The translations under genes were made by a program, and so were the position numbers. Below the pieces are notes generated by a model, which did not search any database, was not told the DNA's origin, and saw only the letters and a program-made list of their open reading frames with translations. A stretch of DNA of 64,000 nucleotides from positions 2,604,001-2,668,000 of the forward strand of contig OX337240.1 in the NCBI GenBank assembly GCA_946965045.2, read 5' to 3'. The DNA is from Epithemia pelagica. Taxonomy: Eukaryota > Bacillariophyta > Bacillariophyceae > Surirellales > Surirellaceae. The first letter of the stretch is position 1. Each line of letters starts with the position of its first letter. This document shows positions 19,804 through 32,000 of this stretch, in pieces.

Positions 19804-20919
19804 TTAGAGGGTGCTGCCATAAATGGCTTGTTCGGCCCACAATGGCAATACAAAAGAGGCCGTTTGGAGGCCCGGATGATAGTACTTGGTGGAAATAGAT
19901 CGGAACCGTTCGTAGGTGGCTTGCGTGGTGGATCGTGATTGTTCGATGGGACTCTTGTCACATAGTAAAAATCCTATTTGTCCCGTCGGATAAGAGGCAA
20001 TGGACACAGAACCATAACGACATTGAGAAAAGCCAGTGTCCATGGCCGATTTCCTCCAAGCAGCAACTCCTTCCAGATCTGAAGGAATTTGCAACATTTC
20101 GGCTTGAAAGACAAAGGTTCCATTGTCAGGCTCCAACAAACTGTAGACATGCTGCAAGTGCTGTTGCGTATACAACACACTACTGGGAAGTGCCTGTTTG
20201 CGCACATGTCCCTCTTCTTCTTCGGTGGTCGTCCAGGGGTCGGAGGAATCTTGAATAATGACATCGTACGTGACATTTCCCAAGGCAGCTTGTTGTCGAC
20301 AATAGGCCGCACCATCAGTAATGTGCAATCGGACTCGAGGGTCATCCCACTTGTTCCATTGCGGAAAATACTGTTTGCAAACACCAATCACATGACCATC
20401 CAAATCCACATGATCTACGTGTTCCACTGAAGAGTGCTTGAGGACTTCTGACACAACATGGCCATCTCCACCACCAATCACCAAGACTCGACGAGGATGC
20501 GCATGTTGAAACAGAGCGACATGAGCCATCATTTCATTGTAGGCTGCCGCATCGCCTTCAGCCAATTGCAAGACACCGTCCAATACCAGAATGCGACCAT
20601 AATATGGCTTGGCCGATTCATAAACTTGAATTCGTTGATAGCGAGAGGTAGTATCGACCAACTTGTGCGAGACCTGAATTGATTGGGAAAACCCAGTCTC
20701 TTCGATCCCTTCACCCACGGATTGGATTGATGGGACGCTGGAGGTCGCAGCAGATGTTCCCACAATGGAGGGAAAAGAGCATCTGCATGATACCAAGGCG
20801 AGAACGAGCATGGCAAAATGGATGGTAGACACGGGGGATTGTCCTTTGGGTTGCGAGGAAATCAGGAGGAGCGATTGGTCTCGCTTGACAAGATCAGGCA
20901 TGCGTTTGGACCTACTCAT
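19804..20919 (-). CDS. Spermidine-synthase-like aminopropyltransferase, copy B
   Basis: 371 aa, paralogue of 5492-6616. The SAM-binding Gly-rich loop, the Asp-Leu-Asp, and Asp-Ser-Ser-Asp-Pro motifs are all retained, as is the unusual Ala-Glu-Gly-Asp-Ala loop. A hydrophobic N-terminal segment suggests a signal peptide or anchor here too. Only about five bases differ from copy A across the last 830 bp of coding sequence, but the N-terminal 80 codons and flanking DNA are much more diverged. The copia element lies about 280 bp beyond its 3' end, so its 3' untranslated region may be altered. Confidence 0.85.
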   Translation of the reverse strand: MSRSKRMPDLVKRDQSLLLISSQPKGQSPVSTIHFAMLVLALVSCRCSFPSIVGTSAATSSVPSIQSVGEGIEETGFSQSIQVSHKLVDTTSRYQRIQVYESAKPYYGRILVLDGVLQLAEGDAAAYNEMMAHVALFQHAHPRRVLVIGGGDGHVVSEVLKHSSVEHVDHVDLDGHVIGVCKQYFPQWNKWDDPRVRLHITDGAAYCRQQAALGNVTYDVIIQDSSDPWTTTEEEEGHVRKQALPSSVLYTQQHLQHVYSLLEPDNGTFVFQAEMLQIPSDLEGVAAWRKSAMDTGFSQCRYGSVSIASYPTGQIGFLLCDKSPIEQSRSTTQATYERFRSISTKYYHPGLQTASFVLPLWAEQAIYGSTL

Positions 20920-22855
20920 TTTGGATGAATATTAAAATTTTTGACAAGAGGAAAGACATCAACAATGGCAAGGAGACACTTTTCATGGACGCAGTGAATG
21001 AGATATGAAATGGAACTGAAAGAGATCTACCGCATGGCGAACCGAAGTGCCTATTCGACAATGTCTCCAACCTCCAACTGTCCCAGAGCAAGAGCAATCT
21101 TTACTTGTTGTCGACATACTTGTGGGAGTATTAATTTTTTTGTCATCCGACACGTGGGCCATCGTCCCTTTCTAATGTGGCACGAGCCTCCAGTCCTCAC
21201 AGTCCCGGGAAGCTGCGCTCTTATCGCAGATTTTGTAGAGTCCTTAGTAATCAAGCACGTGCTTGAATGAGATAGGCAATCGCCCTTTCCTAATTGAGCA
21301 CGAGCTTAGTCTTGATAGTTCTTAATGAAGCCCCCCACCATTTTTCATTTCAGGGTCACATGGACAAACACGCAGGGCGACCCCTTCCAAAACTCTATCA
21401 AGAAAGCGCCGTACCTGGGATTGTGAAGACAAGGCTCGTGCCACTACTAGGAAGTAAGTAAGGCTTATGCCACCACGTGCCGATCAAGAATCAAGAAGAC
21501 TACATCATCATACATCATACGCTTTGTGGTTGTAGACAAGCGCCATGCTCTTTCACTTCCTGAAGTATGGGAGGGACGCATGACGCATGGTCGCAACTCG
21601 CAACAGGCGTTCGGAAATGTAACTTTCTTGTCAAGCGCTGTGGCCCTCATGCGAACTCAATCAATGGACACGAGAATACATTCCGGTTCGATCTTAGCGT
21701 CTGCTCAAGCGAACACAAAAAAGCCTTCTCTCCCGATGCCAATGTCAAGGATATGATGGTTCGCGTTGGAGTATCGAGTTCGCGTTGGAGTATCGAGTGT
21801 CATGCTTCTGGAACCAGTTCTTGTTCTCCTTCTCGCCTCAAGAACGAGTTCCCTTTCAGCACGGGTTTCTGATGCCGCTACTTGGGCTTTTGGGATTGGG
21901 GAAGGGAGTACAATGCGGCAAACCCAACTGTTTCTATAATTCTTCAACAACCAGTTGTTCAACGGCCGATAATAGAGACCCGGAATCATGCCACAAGAAT
22001 GCATCCGATGGATGATAAGCGTCAAGGGGACAACAGAGGAGAGATTACAAAGTACAACCACGGAGCGCATATAGTATTTGATTCACCACGTGTCGGTGGA
22101 TCAAAGACTCCATGCGCTCGGTGGTTGCACTAGGTAGCTGAATATTCTTGCACTGGGAACCTCTAGGTACTTATATCGGAGGTGGATGTAGGCCTCATGG
22201 GAACTCAATGGATACGAGGATACATTCCAGTTTGATATTACTGTCTGGGACGTTCAAGCTTTAATATAATATGCGGTATCTTCCGCTGTCAAGGATAGTG
22301 GAGTATCGAGTATTACAGGTTCATTACTTTGTTTTTTCTCGCCTCAAGAACGAGTTGCCTTTCACCACGGGTTTGTGAGATTCGCGCAGCGGCATCAAGT
22401 ATTGCTGGGCTTTGGGGAACGGAGTACATTGTCATTGTTTCTATACTTCGTCAACAACCGATAAAAGAGACCCGGGATCATGCCACAATGCATCCAGTGG
22501 ATGGTAAGCGTCAAGGGAAAATAAAGGAGATATTGTGTGGGACCACAAAAAATGCAGGTAGGGAACAATCAAAGTTACTCCTACGATGAGTAGCTAGTAA
22601 AGCTACCTGATCTATGAGCCAATCTGGTCGCGCATGACACGGAGATTGCATGGACGACAGCCAAGACCTCTTTGAATGAGTATGCCTGGCAATAGAACAA
22701 CCTTTGGGCCTGCGGTATCTTCAAGAGAGTCCTACACAATTCGTTGCAGGGGCCACAGGACGGCTTCAACAGCGAGTTTGATCAGAATTGTGAACCGAAT
22801 GCCCTTGGTAAAGCATTGAAGGCACATGTTGTTAATGCCAGTAGAAGTCTTCACG
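20920..22855. repeat. Non-coding region with a decayed tandem duplication
   Basis: After the end of unit B (about 21043), a segment at about 21700-22060 matches 22250-22560 in order. Shared blocks include CTCGCCTCAAGAACGAGTT, then ACGGGTTT, GAGACCCGG and AAGCGTCAAGGG. Parts near 21360-21480 also resemble the start of the duplication units (GACAAGGCTCGTGCCAC, CCACCACGTG). There is no credible gene. Confidence 0.6.
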
Positions 22856-23188
22856 CTATCCTTCGTGCAGATCTTGCTGGTGCCACTTTGATTTGTGGCT
22901 GGCTGCTATGAAATGAAGAGCAGAGGCAACGATAAAGGAGACCATACAGAAAGGTATGAGATTGGACAACCTCTCTTCCAAGTCCGTCGTATTCCGTTCT
23001 TTTTCTTCATGTTCTAAAGAATACCGCCCGGCGCGCCAGGTCTTGATCAAGACCAACATCATGATCACATTTCCATAAGTAAGAATCCAAGCCAGCCGTA
23101 TCGAGAGTAAACTGCAAGCGAGCATGCTTCGATCACTTCGAACTGTTCTCACAAAATCCAAATACCGCTCGAGAAGCATTTGTGCCAA
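22856..23188 (-). CDS. Hypothetical membrane protein or fragment, 110 aa
   Basis: The open frame has two hydrophobic stretches (about residues 25-47 and 79-95) separated by a charged Glu/Lys loop. I do not recognise it. A related sequence occurs at 12970-13122 (minus): Ala-Cys-Ser-Leu is shared in the same context, along with the upstream bases AGCTTGAACGAGA. This favours a real but possibly truncated coding unit over chance. No motif gives a function. Confidence 0.3.
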   Translation of the reverse strand: MAQMLLERYLDFVRTVRSDRSMLACSLLSIRLAWILTYGNVIMMLVLIKTWRAGRYSLEHEEKERNTTDLEERLSNLIPFCMVSFIVASALHFIAASHKSKWHQQDLHEG

Positions 23189-23592
23189 CGTAGTCTTCTA
23201 GTCGAAACTGCTCAAGCTTGAACGAGATGAGGCAGTCGAATCTCCAAAGATGCCATAATTATGTAAATGGATCCACCGATCGTGCCAAATCCACGGATTT
23301 TGGGTCTTTCATCCCAACAAACCAGCTCGAGAGGTGTCGAAATGGATTCTCCCCTTGCAACGTCACCTATACAAACGGCCCAAGAACAAAGACCAAGAGT
23401 TGCTGGCGCTCTTCTCTGAAGATACTTAAGATGCTGTTCTTGAAAATGTTGGTTCGCACGATTGTGCCGATCCAAAAGTCCTTTTTCTCATCTCCTTATG
23501 GTTGTCTTCTCATCTCCTTATGGTTGGGTCACAATTTCCAAGCTTGCCAATTTGACAACCACAACGACAAACAAAAACAACGTACATTTACA

Positions 23593-25086
23593 ATGACTTT
23601 TCGTCCCGTCCTCTCTGCCTTCCTTGCCCTTGTGGCAAGCACTGCCTCTGTCGTAGACGCGCTGGGGTCGGATTATATCGACACGGTACCTCTCACTGTC
23701 TACGAGGAGACGGATCTCTCTCCTCAAAACATGGACTTTGACCAAATCAACAATCGGGTACGTTTGACAACACTCTTGGCCACGTAGAATCTCACTGCAA
23801 TTGCATCTCATAGTCTTCGCTCACCTTGTCTCGATTCTGGTTTCTCCTATACCACCAAACATCAGTTTATTGCCCATCCCGGATGGTACCGAGACCAGGA
23901 GATTCATTACTACAAGTTTCGCATGTACACTCCCGACACGTACCCCGGTCTCATTGCACCGGGTTCTAGTGATTCGGATGTTCCGATTGGCACAGTCTGG
24001 ATGACGACCACAACGGGCGGTTTGGACGGTGTCGTGGGCAATCCCATTTGTCAATACCACACATCAGATGCCAATTTGTATTCCGACTTTGTGGAAGTCG
24101 TCTTGGTGGCGGTCGACAATACGTACGTTGCCGACACGTACAAATCGGCGGCGGACATTGCCGAATCGGGCAATCCCACAACCAACACTGGTACCATTGT
24201 CAACATGCCCGTGGTACCGACGGGATCTACCTTGCAAGATCCGGCCGACAAGGATGCGGCCGCTCCCATTTCTCCCGTGACATGCTGGTATCGTGGCAAT
24301 GCCATTGACACCTACGTGTTTGAAGTCACCTCGCAGGATGCGGTCGATTTCTTTGCCGATACCCGTGCCACAACAAGTGCCGATTATGCCATTCCCGTCA
24401 CCAACTACGCCAGTATCGATCGTGTTTCGGCCATTCCCTTGTGGCATGTGAATCAATATACGCGTGGTGTCACGGCCGGTGAAGGTGGTGGTCCCAGCCC
24501 CGATGGACATCGCAATGTGATTAATTTGGATCGTGGCGACGACGGGTATTCTCCATTGTGGGAAATTGCCTGGGTTTCCGAAGTCCCCATTAACTATTCG
24601 GCCGACGAAGCGAGTAATTCTAAAGATTTTTCCGCCGCCAATGGTTTCAAAACCTTGTTTGGCCTTCCCATGTTTGTCAATTGTCCCGACATTGGTGCTG
24701 TCGGTGCCTTGAATCTCATGCGTCGTACCGCAGAAGAATCTGAATTTGAATTGAAATTGAATTTGGATCAGGAAACCAATTGGATTTTGGGCAGTGCTGA
24801 CACTCTCATCATGACGGGAGGCGTTGAAGTCACGTTTGTTTCCGATGTGGATGGAAGTGAAATTGCCCGTACCGAAACCAATATCATGGGGGCCTACGAA
24901 TTGGAGCTCGCCTCGAGTGATGTTCCAGCCGGTACCACCAAGGTCAAGGTCATGGCGTTCGACAAGGAAATTCGTACGGTCGAAGTCAAGGATGGTTCCA
25001 CTTCTGCGGCTTTCATGACAAACAACAACCTGGCAGCTTGGATGGGTGCCACCTCTCTCTTGGTTGCGGCCTTGTTTCTCGTGTAA
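23593..25086 (+). CDS. Secreted, probably GPI-anchored protein of unknown function (two exons)
   Basis: Exon 1 is 23593-23757, intron 23758-23865 (108 bp, GTACG...ATCAG, phase 0), exon 2 23866-25086; 461 aa. Residues 1-25 form a signal peptide. The last 18 residues are hydrophobic with no charged tail, after a small-residue stretch, as in GPI-attachment signals; a single C-terminal anchor is the alternative. The body contains blocks such as Ile-Val-Asn-Met-Pro-Val-Val-Pro, Gly-His-Arg-Asn-Val-Ile and Tyr-Ser-Pro-Leu-Trp-Glu-Ile, which recall DUF7482-type proteins as I remember them; treat that as a guess. The splice junction restores a continuous frame and removes an in-frame stop at the start of the unspliced reading. 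Probably a cell-surface protein; its role is unknown. Confidence 0.75.
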
Positions 25087-26192
25087 GTTATTCGGGAAAA
25101 CCTTTGGCTCTGAACTGCAACCCGAGTAGACCAGTGAATTAGAACCACTACATAATCGTCAACCCATCATGTGTTTTATATTCGCAGTCTCAAACAGAAA
25201 GATTCGACAAGGAGAATGTACATGTGCTATACGCTATACGCTATAGAACATGTCAATAGACGGAGGAAGAGAAAGGACGGTGTACCCCAAAGGCTTAGGA
25301 ATAGGAAGGCCGGAAACGCGCTTAGGTAGTAAGACTACTTCACGGTGATTCATTCCTTTAGAGGAGGGTCGCCCGGCGCGGAGGGTAGAATTACGAGAAG
25401 GGCATATGTTCGAGGAGGGCGCATGCCCGACAAGACATATGCCCGTCGAGTCATTCTCCCGACAAGCCGGGCGCCCGACGAGGAAGGAATGAGAAATCAC
25501 AGGGGAGTAATCTGCTTACTTTATATCTAGATATGTAGGTAGTGACTACCGCCCGGTCTTATTATGAGATGGGATGTCGCAGGGACATAATGTTCCTTTC
25601 GCGGTTCACCCATGATGTCGCGCGATTCGCACGATCACTACTTCCCGGCTCTACAATAAAATTCTACTGTAAAATAAAAATGTGAGACGAACTACCTGCA
25701 TAGCTAGGTATAGAGTTAGTACTCCTAGCTACTCTTGTTTGTTTCGGAATCTCCGAATCAGTGTTTATCCGAGTCTATTATTTGTAGTTCGTAGTCTCTA
25801 CTCGCAGGTAGATGGACTCGGTTCTTCTTGGAATGGAACATCGCGAAATTGCCTTTTGCGCCTGATGGTCCGCAACGTCGACAAGATGACACTCGTAGCA
25901 GTGGCTCGTAACAGGTAGAACTTTAGCTCAAACTGTTGACCTCTGTAGATACAATCAATTAGCATCCAAATAGACAACTAGAACATTCATTAGCAACCGA
26001 ATAAGATGGAGTCGCAGAGCTAGTAGCTACAGAGTTTAAAAATTTGTCCAAGACCCAAGACATAGAGTTGGTGTGAGCGACTCGGGGATCAGCACATAAA
26101 GAAGACAGAATCATTGCTAAGAAGGCTCAAGCTAAAAATTCAAACCGGGATATTAAATGGTCATGGATCAGTCCTACTTACTACGTGCTCTA
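25087..26192. other. Intergenic region, no gene seen
   Basis: A GC-rich stretch at about 25365-25490 contains interrupted inverted copies of CATATG and GCCCGACAAG/GCCCGGCG motifs. The remainder is AT-rich, with short frames that lack any feature. Confidence 0.55.
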
Positions 26193-26465
26193 CCGTTTAG
26201 CTCCGATCTGCCTTTTTTCTCCGATCTGCCGTTTAGCTCCGATCTGCCGTTTAGCTCCGATCTGCCGATTAGCGCCTTTCTGCCGTTTAGCGCCTTTCTG
26301 CCGTTTAGCGCCTTTCTGCCGTTTAACGCCTCCTAGTACAAAATCCTACGTGTTTTCTCGTAGCTCCTTCCGTTTAGCGCCTTTCTTCCGTTTAGCGCCT
26401 TTCTTCCGATTAGCTCCGATCTGCCGTTTAGCTCCGATCAGCCGTTTAGCTCCAATCTGCCGTTT
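26193..26465 (+). repeat. 18-bp minisatellite
   Basis: Tandem copies of an 18-bp unit, CCGTTTAGCTCCGATCTG with a CCGTTTAGCGCCTTTCTG variant, in two blocks (about 26193-26325 and 26364-26465) split by a 38-bp insert. Because the unit is a multiple of three, it reads as a Leu-Ala-Pro-Ile/Phe-Cys-Arg repeat in one frame (26185-26601). I consider that frame incidental since nothing else supports a gene. Confidence 0.85.
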
Positions 26466-26875
26466 TGAGTTTTCAGCCTATCCTCATTATTTGGCTAGCT
26501 TCATCGTAGCTAATCCTATGTTGTGTGTGTGTCGTTTGTCTCCATCTCATTTTTTCATTCTATCAGTGCATTGGTTTGTTGTGTCACATAGCAGTGCATA
26601 GCACACGAAGGGCTGAGGATTGAGGATGCACACCGATCACCGATCACAATTAGCAATTAGCTACGTAGATAAAGAATAACATTGCCCTAAATCAATGAAC
26701 ATGGATCACACTCAATCGTAATCTTGATAGTTTCTATTATCTTATTCTAGCTAGCTTAGCAGTTTGGTTCCACATCACGGTGGGTTGGATGATTTGGGAT
26801 TTTGGTTTGCCATTTGCCATCCAATTCTCGACCCAGAACGCAAAACGCAATTTCGCGGTGTTCCAATGGAGGAAA

Positions 26876-26936
26876 ACGGTTTGACCTAAAATCCTAAACT
26901 CCTTCCCCCCTCAAATAGGATTTTAGGACAAACCGT
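26876..26936. repeat. 61-bp foldback sequence
   Basis: ACGGTTTGACCTAAAATCC at 26876 is inverted at 26917-26936 (ATTTTAGGACAAACCGT) with one mismatch in the outer arm. The left arm is also perfectly inverted over 23 bp at 36804-36826. Confidence 0.65.
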
Positions 26937-27075
26937 GTTGACCCCCATTTTAACCTAAACTTATTCGTAGTCTGACCTTCGTAGGAGCTAGCACATCTAT
27001 GTAGGTTCCGAATGAAGTCAAGATTCAAGATACTCCTACGATTTTGGCTATGCGATGAACTAAGAACCAAACAGA

Positions 27076-27501
27076 AAATGTCTTGCACCATGAGCAGTAC
27101 CGACATTACTACAACTCCATCGATGATGTTGTCTTCCTTGTTTTCTTCCGATAACAAAGGAGGAAGAGAAGATTGGACGGTGGTCCAAGCGTTGAGTTTG
27201 GGTGATTCCATCTATGTCCAAGAATCCTATGACGAAGCCATTACGGCCTTTTGAGCGGCCCGCGTTATCATGGTGGACAACACTACAACGAAAGATCCAA
27301 TAAAAAGAATCTTGCACTTTCGCATCTTGTTGCATTGATCGGCAGAATTGCAACGATATTCGGAAGCATTGGACGATGCCACACAAGCCAATGCTCTCCT
27401 TTCTGCTGCTACCGCAAACTCCACTTCTCCTGCGTTTGAGGGATTGCAACCTGGAGAATGGAAGGTGACAAGAACAAGAAGATTGATTGAAAGCCTCTAA
27501 G
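27076..27501 (+). pseudogene. Decayed TPR-protein fragment (SGT1-like)
   Basis: One frame from ATG 27076 reads as the start of a TPR protein interrupted by TGA at 27253-27255 and about 27334, and ends at TAA near 27500. Recognisable pieces are Ala-Leu-Ser-Leu-Gly-Asp ... Tyr-Asp-Glu-Ala-Ile, then Tyr-Ser-Glu-Ala-Leu-Asp-Asp-Ala-Thr and Phe-Glu-Gly-Leu-Gln-Pro-Gly-Glu. These resemble the TPR repeats of SGT1-type co-chaperones. Reading each interruption as decay is inference. The following 1.1 kb (27502-28616) has no continuous coding frame and may hold further remnants. Confidence 0.35.
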
Positions 27502-28616
27502 GCGGCATGGCAATATTATCAATCGGATCGAATCATTACCATTGATCAATCACGGCTGCCAATGGCAATTGATGAAAGGCTTGATAGCTAATTGATCAAA
27601 TGCTTGATTGCAAACTTCCCACACTCCGAAGCTCACGGACGGTAATTTTGTACAAATGCTGGGCTAATTGTTGAGAATTCAAGTAATCCAAATTTCGCGA
27701 AGGACGTTGAAACATGTGAACAACGTGTTGAATCGGAGGAGGATTTTGCGGAGACACGTCCGAATCTACCGTGGTATTAGTGCTGGACAACTCCAGTGGT
27801 TCCACCCCCGTCTTGCAGCGTTTCTTTTTATGTGTTGCGCAATGTTTGTAGTGTCTTCGTCGTCCATGGGTTCGTCGCCTTGTTGCCCCGGTAGCAAACG
27901 AGCTGGATCCAAGTCACGGCATGGCAAGGCCGTCCACAATTTGAACTTGCGAGCTCGGCTCTAAATTTGCGGCACACATGGACTTTTTGTAGTCAATTTC
28001 CCCACCACTTCCGTCTTTCTCGTTGGCGTCTTAGATCTTTGTCGTGCCATTCTACTCAAATCCGAGGGATTGTCCTTCACCGTAGGTAGGCATCTCGAGC
28101 GGTGGAGAACGATTCTCAGCAGTACAAAGAGCGGTTCAGGCAGCTCAAGCTTGCAACTAAGCCTTGGTCATCCAAGAATGGGAAAGAGTGCTGCCCACAT
28201 GAATTGACTTGGTACCACCGTTAGAGCGTGTGAATCGTTCTCGGTTCGAGTATCCTCGTCGACCATGAATTTCAGTGGCGTCACGGCATCCGTACCGTAC
28301 CGGGACATTCGGAGGGGGGTACTTCCATTGTCAAGGTGGCGACTCCGTTTAGTCGTTTTGCACCATCAACCATCAAGTTTTTTGTCGAAAATGAGGTCCA
28401 TTCGCAGCACGTGAACGACGAGGGAGAATGATGGTTCCAGTTTTCTTTGCCCTTGTTGGAAGAAGGTGGCAGCAACTGCAAAAGTCGAAAGTGCTTGGCT
28501 GTTTAATTGATGGATGCGATAGCAATAAGGGTCTTCTTTCGATCGGAAGACAAGAATTCGGAAGTCGACAAAAGACATGGCGAAATTTGTCGATGGGTGG
28601 AACCCAACGAACCCAT

Positions 28617-29007
28617 TGTTGAAGCGCGAGAACCGACGGACGAACGATTCGGAAGCTGGTCATTCGGAAGCAATGCCGATTACGACAAAGACCAAACTTG
28701 TCCACCAGGGAGACAAGAAGTCATACTGGAAAGTCAGCAATACAGATAGGGACACAAGTCAACCACATGATAACAAGGATAACAAGAAAGGAAAAGACAT
28801 GGCCGGATCAGACGCCGGTCTTAATGCCTTTGGAATGACCACGACAAGAAGTTACAGGGACATCCTGATCGGAGAAGGTCATGGAGCTCAAAATAAGACT
28901 AGATTAATGACGAGCTGAGAGAGCTCACTCTACAACGAAAACGAAGTTTGTAAGGAGAAACAAGCGTGCCATTGCATAGGCTGAAGGCTGAGCAATTGGT
29001 TTTAACA
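28617..29007 (+). repeat. 5' LTR of the 28.6-kb copia element
   Basis: 391 bp, begins TGTTGAAGCG and ends GGTTTTAACA. Identical by eye to the 3' copy. The gag ATG follows only 17 bp later, leaving little room for a long primer-binding site (the spacer is TTTTCGTTATAGAGCG). Confidence 0.92.
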
Positions 29008-29023
29008 TTTTCGTTATAGAGCG

Positions 29024-32000
29024 ATGTCAAGTGACAGTAATGCTCCCTCTCCCCCAAGAGATGGTGGAAGCAGTGGCCGTGGAAATGGCCGTCCACGCAC
29101 CGGCCGAGGTGGCAGAGGTAACCGATTCCGTACAGGCCGAAGAAATAATCAGTTTCAGAGAAGTCGCTTTGAAGGACGGGAGACGGCGTTGGCGGGCCAC
29201 ATCTACGATTACAACGGGGAGAGAACCCCCGATAAGTACATACGTACTACCAAGGAGATTGCGAACTACGTTGGAAGGACGTTTACAAAATACCCAGGCG
29301 ACTACACAGCAGCGATAGAGACGCTAGAACTCGATGACCCAGATGAACCAAATGATCCTGACCCAAATGATCAGGTGGCATTTGAACATTGGAAGTTGAA
29401 CATCAAGGATCATCGTACCAAGATGCAAGAATATGCAAACTTTCGAGCAAGTCTGTACAGCCTTGTGTTTGGACAATGTACAGACGCGATGCAGGAACGG
29501 CTTAAGTCGCATGAAGACTTTGAAGCCGCGAGCCAGGATGGGATTGCTCTACTGGTTATTGTGAGATCCCTCATCCATACGTTTGAGGAGAAGAGGAACC
29601 TAGCTGACTCGTTGTGTGACGTAAAAGAGAGCTTTTACAAACTTAGACAGGGCAAACACATGTCACTGGAGAAATATCACGAATTGTTCGTGGCTCAAGT
29701 TGCAGTCCTAGACGAGGTGGGCATTACCGTGTGGGATCAAGCACTGGTCGATAACGTTGCTGAGAGCAATGGACGAGGTGATGCACCTGAAGAAGAGGAC
29801 TATGAGGAAGCCAAACAACGCGCCTTGGCTATCCGGTTTATCCGGGGAACCAATGAGAACCATAAGGGTTACATTAAACATCTGCAAAACAGCCACTTGG
29901 ACAATCACGACAACTATCCAAAGACGGTATCCGATGCTTTCAATATTCCTCAGAGGCGTGATGAAGACACAGTGGCCATCATTCCTGAGAATGACGGAGT
30001 GGCATTTGCACAAACCTCAACTAATGGGAGAGACATGAGTCAAGTCATCTGTTACAACTGCGGAGAACCAGGTCATTACGCAAGAGACTGCCCACACCAG
30101 CAGGGTCAAGAAGGAAACGGTAACAACAACAATGATGACAACAACAACAACGGTGAGAGCACTGAAGTAAATGCTGTGACGTTCTCGTTTTCCCAATCTA
30201 ACGCTATTGTACCCAAGACGTGGATCCTTCTGGATAGTCAGTCGACGGTGGATTGTTTCAGTAACAGAGCCTTGCTCAAGAATATACGTAAGACAAATAA
30301 GAAGATTAATATCTATTGCAATGCAGGAAGACGCACAATTGACATGGTTGGAGACTTGGAAGGATATGGTGAGGTGTGGCACGACCCAAAAGGAATTGCA
30401 AATGTGCTGAGTCTCAGTCGGATCAGAAAGAAATATGGAAGGGTGGACTATGTGGCCAAGAAAAGCGGGGGCGAGTTCACTGTTTATAAGCCAGACGGAA
30501 AAAGGCATATTTTCAAGGAAGCCGAGTCGGGACTACACTACCTAGACACTTCAAGCCCAAATGATGAGATGCATGATGATGGACATATGTTGGTGGTGAA
30601 TACAGTCAGGGACAATAAATCTAAATACACCAACAACGACTACATGAGAGCCCTTAGAGCACGAGAACTTCAAATCAAGATTGGACGACCAAGTACAAGG
30701 GACTACATTAAAATTGTGGAAGGAAGTTCCCTACCAAATTGTCCAGTGACGAGGGCCGATATATTGGCTGCAGAACACATTTTTGGGCCTGACATTGGAG
30801 CGCTAAAAGGAAAGACGACTAGAAGGCGACCACCTATTGTGGACTCACCCGTAACACCTGTCCCGAATGTTATTTTGGAGAAGTACAGACGTGTGACCAT
30901 CTGTGTGGACGTGCTACATATCAACAACATCCCAATGCTAGCTAGCATTTCAAGAAACATCAAGTTTGGAACAGTCGAAGCCATAGCGAGCTTGAAAGAA
31001 GGCCCAATGTTAGAAGCAATCAAACACATCTGCCAGGCATATCGAAGAGCCGGTTTCAAGGTGGAATCGTCACTGATGGATGGCGCATTCTCGTATTTGA
31101 AGGGCGATCTAGCCGACATGGGGATCGCACTCAATGATACTTCGAGAGACGAACACGTTGGAGACGTGGAAAGATACATCAGGACGATGAAGGAGCGGAT
31201 TTGCGCAACTTACAATACACTACCGTTCAAGAAAATACCTGGGAGACTAGTCATCGAAATGGCAAAGTCGGCTGTGTTCTGGCTGAACGGGTTTCCTATT
31301 GCGAGTGGCGTATCTCAAGAGGCAAGTCCCAGAACGATCATTACAGGACAAAAGTTAGATTACAGCCGCCACTGCAAGTATCAATTTGGGGAATACTGCC
31401 AAACACACGAAGAGCACGACGACTCTATGAATCCAAGGACGATTGGGGCACTCGCACTACGACCAACCGGAAACGCCCAAGGAAGTTATTATTTTCTCAG
31501 TCTTTCAACGGGACGAGTTATCAATCGACTACACGCAACTGCTCTACCTATGCCTGACGATGTTATCGATCGGGTGCACAGGATGGCACGACAACAAAAG
31601 GCAAACCCTGGTCTTGTGTTCGGGGACAGAAACAACCTGGCAAACATTCTTGATTTGGATGATGACGACGAAGACGATGACAGCTTTATCCCCAACGACA
31701 TGGACGAAATAGACGACGATTACGACCAGTACGACGATCCAGAGGATGAGATTGCCGACAATGAGGATGAAAACCAAGGAGTGTTGCCCGTGGTGGAGGA
31801 AAACCAAGGAGTGTTGCCCGTAATGGAGGTAGCGGAAAATGAAGGAGTGCCACCAGTTGTCATGGAACAGGAGCCGGAGGATGATGCTATGGACCCTATC
31901 GATCATGACACCGACATGGATGACGTGTCGATTGAAGAAGAACAGGAAGAGAGGTCCGTGAACAATACGGACGAAAATAATGACCCGGTGATGGCTGCGG

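Larger units (their letters stand above)
7050..21043. repeat. Segmental duplication, unit B, split by two transposons
   Basis: Homology to unit A runs 7050-8229, then resumes after the piggyBac element (8230-12962) and again after the copia element (13240-19524), ending near 21043. Around the copia site the reconstructed sequence ...ACTTTGTC|AGTGCC... matches unit A at about 5332-5350, which confirms that the element interrupted a continuous unit. About 220 bp at 12970-13190 has no counterpart in unit A. Confidence 0.8.

Noticed and set aside
26185-26601. 138-codon frame with a Leu-Ala-Pro-Ile-Cys-Arg repeat as a gene
   Set aside because: The repeat is explained by an 18-bp minisatellite; there is no other sign of coding.
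27596-27964. Short frames downstream of the TPR fragment as genes
   Set aside because: No motif, and they overlap on opposite strands with no continuity.
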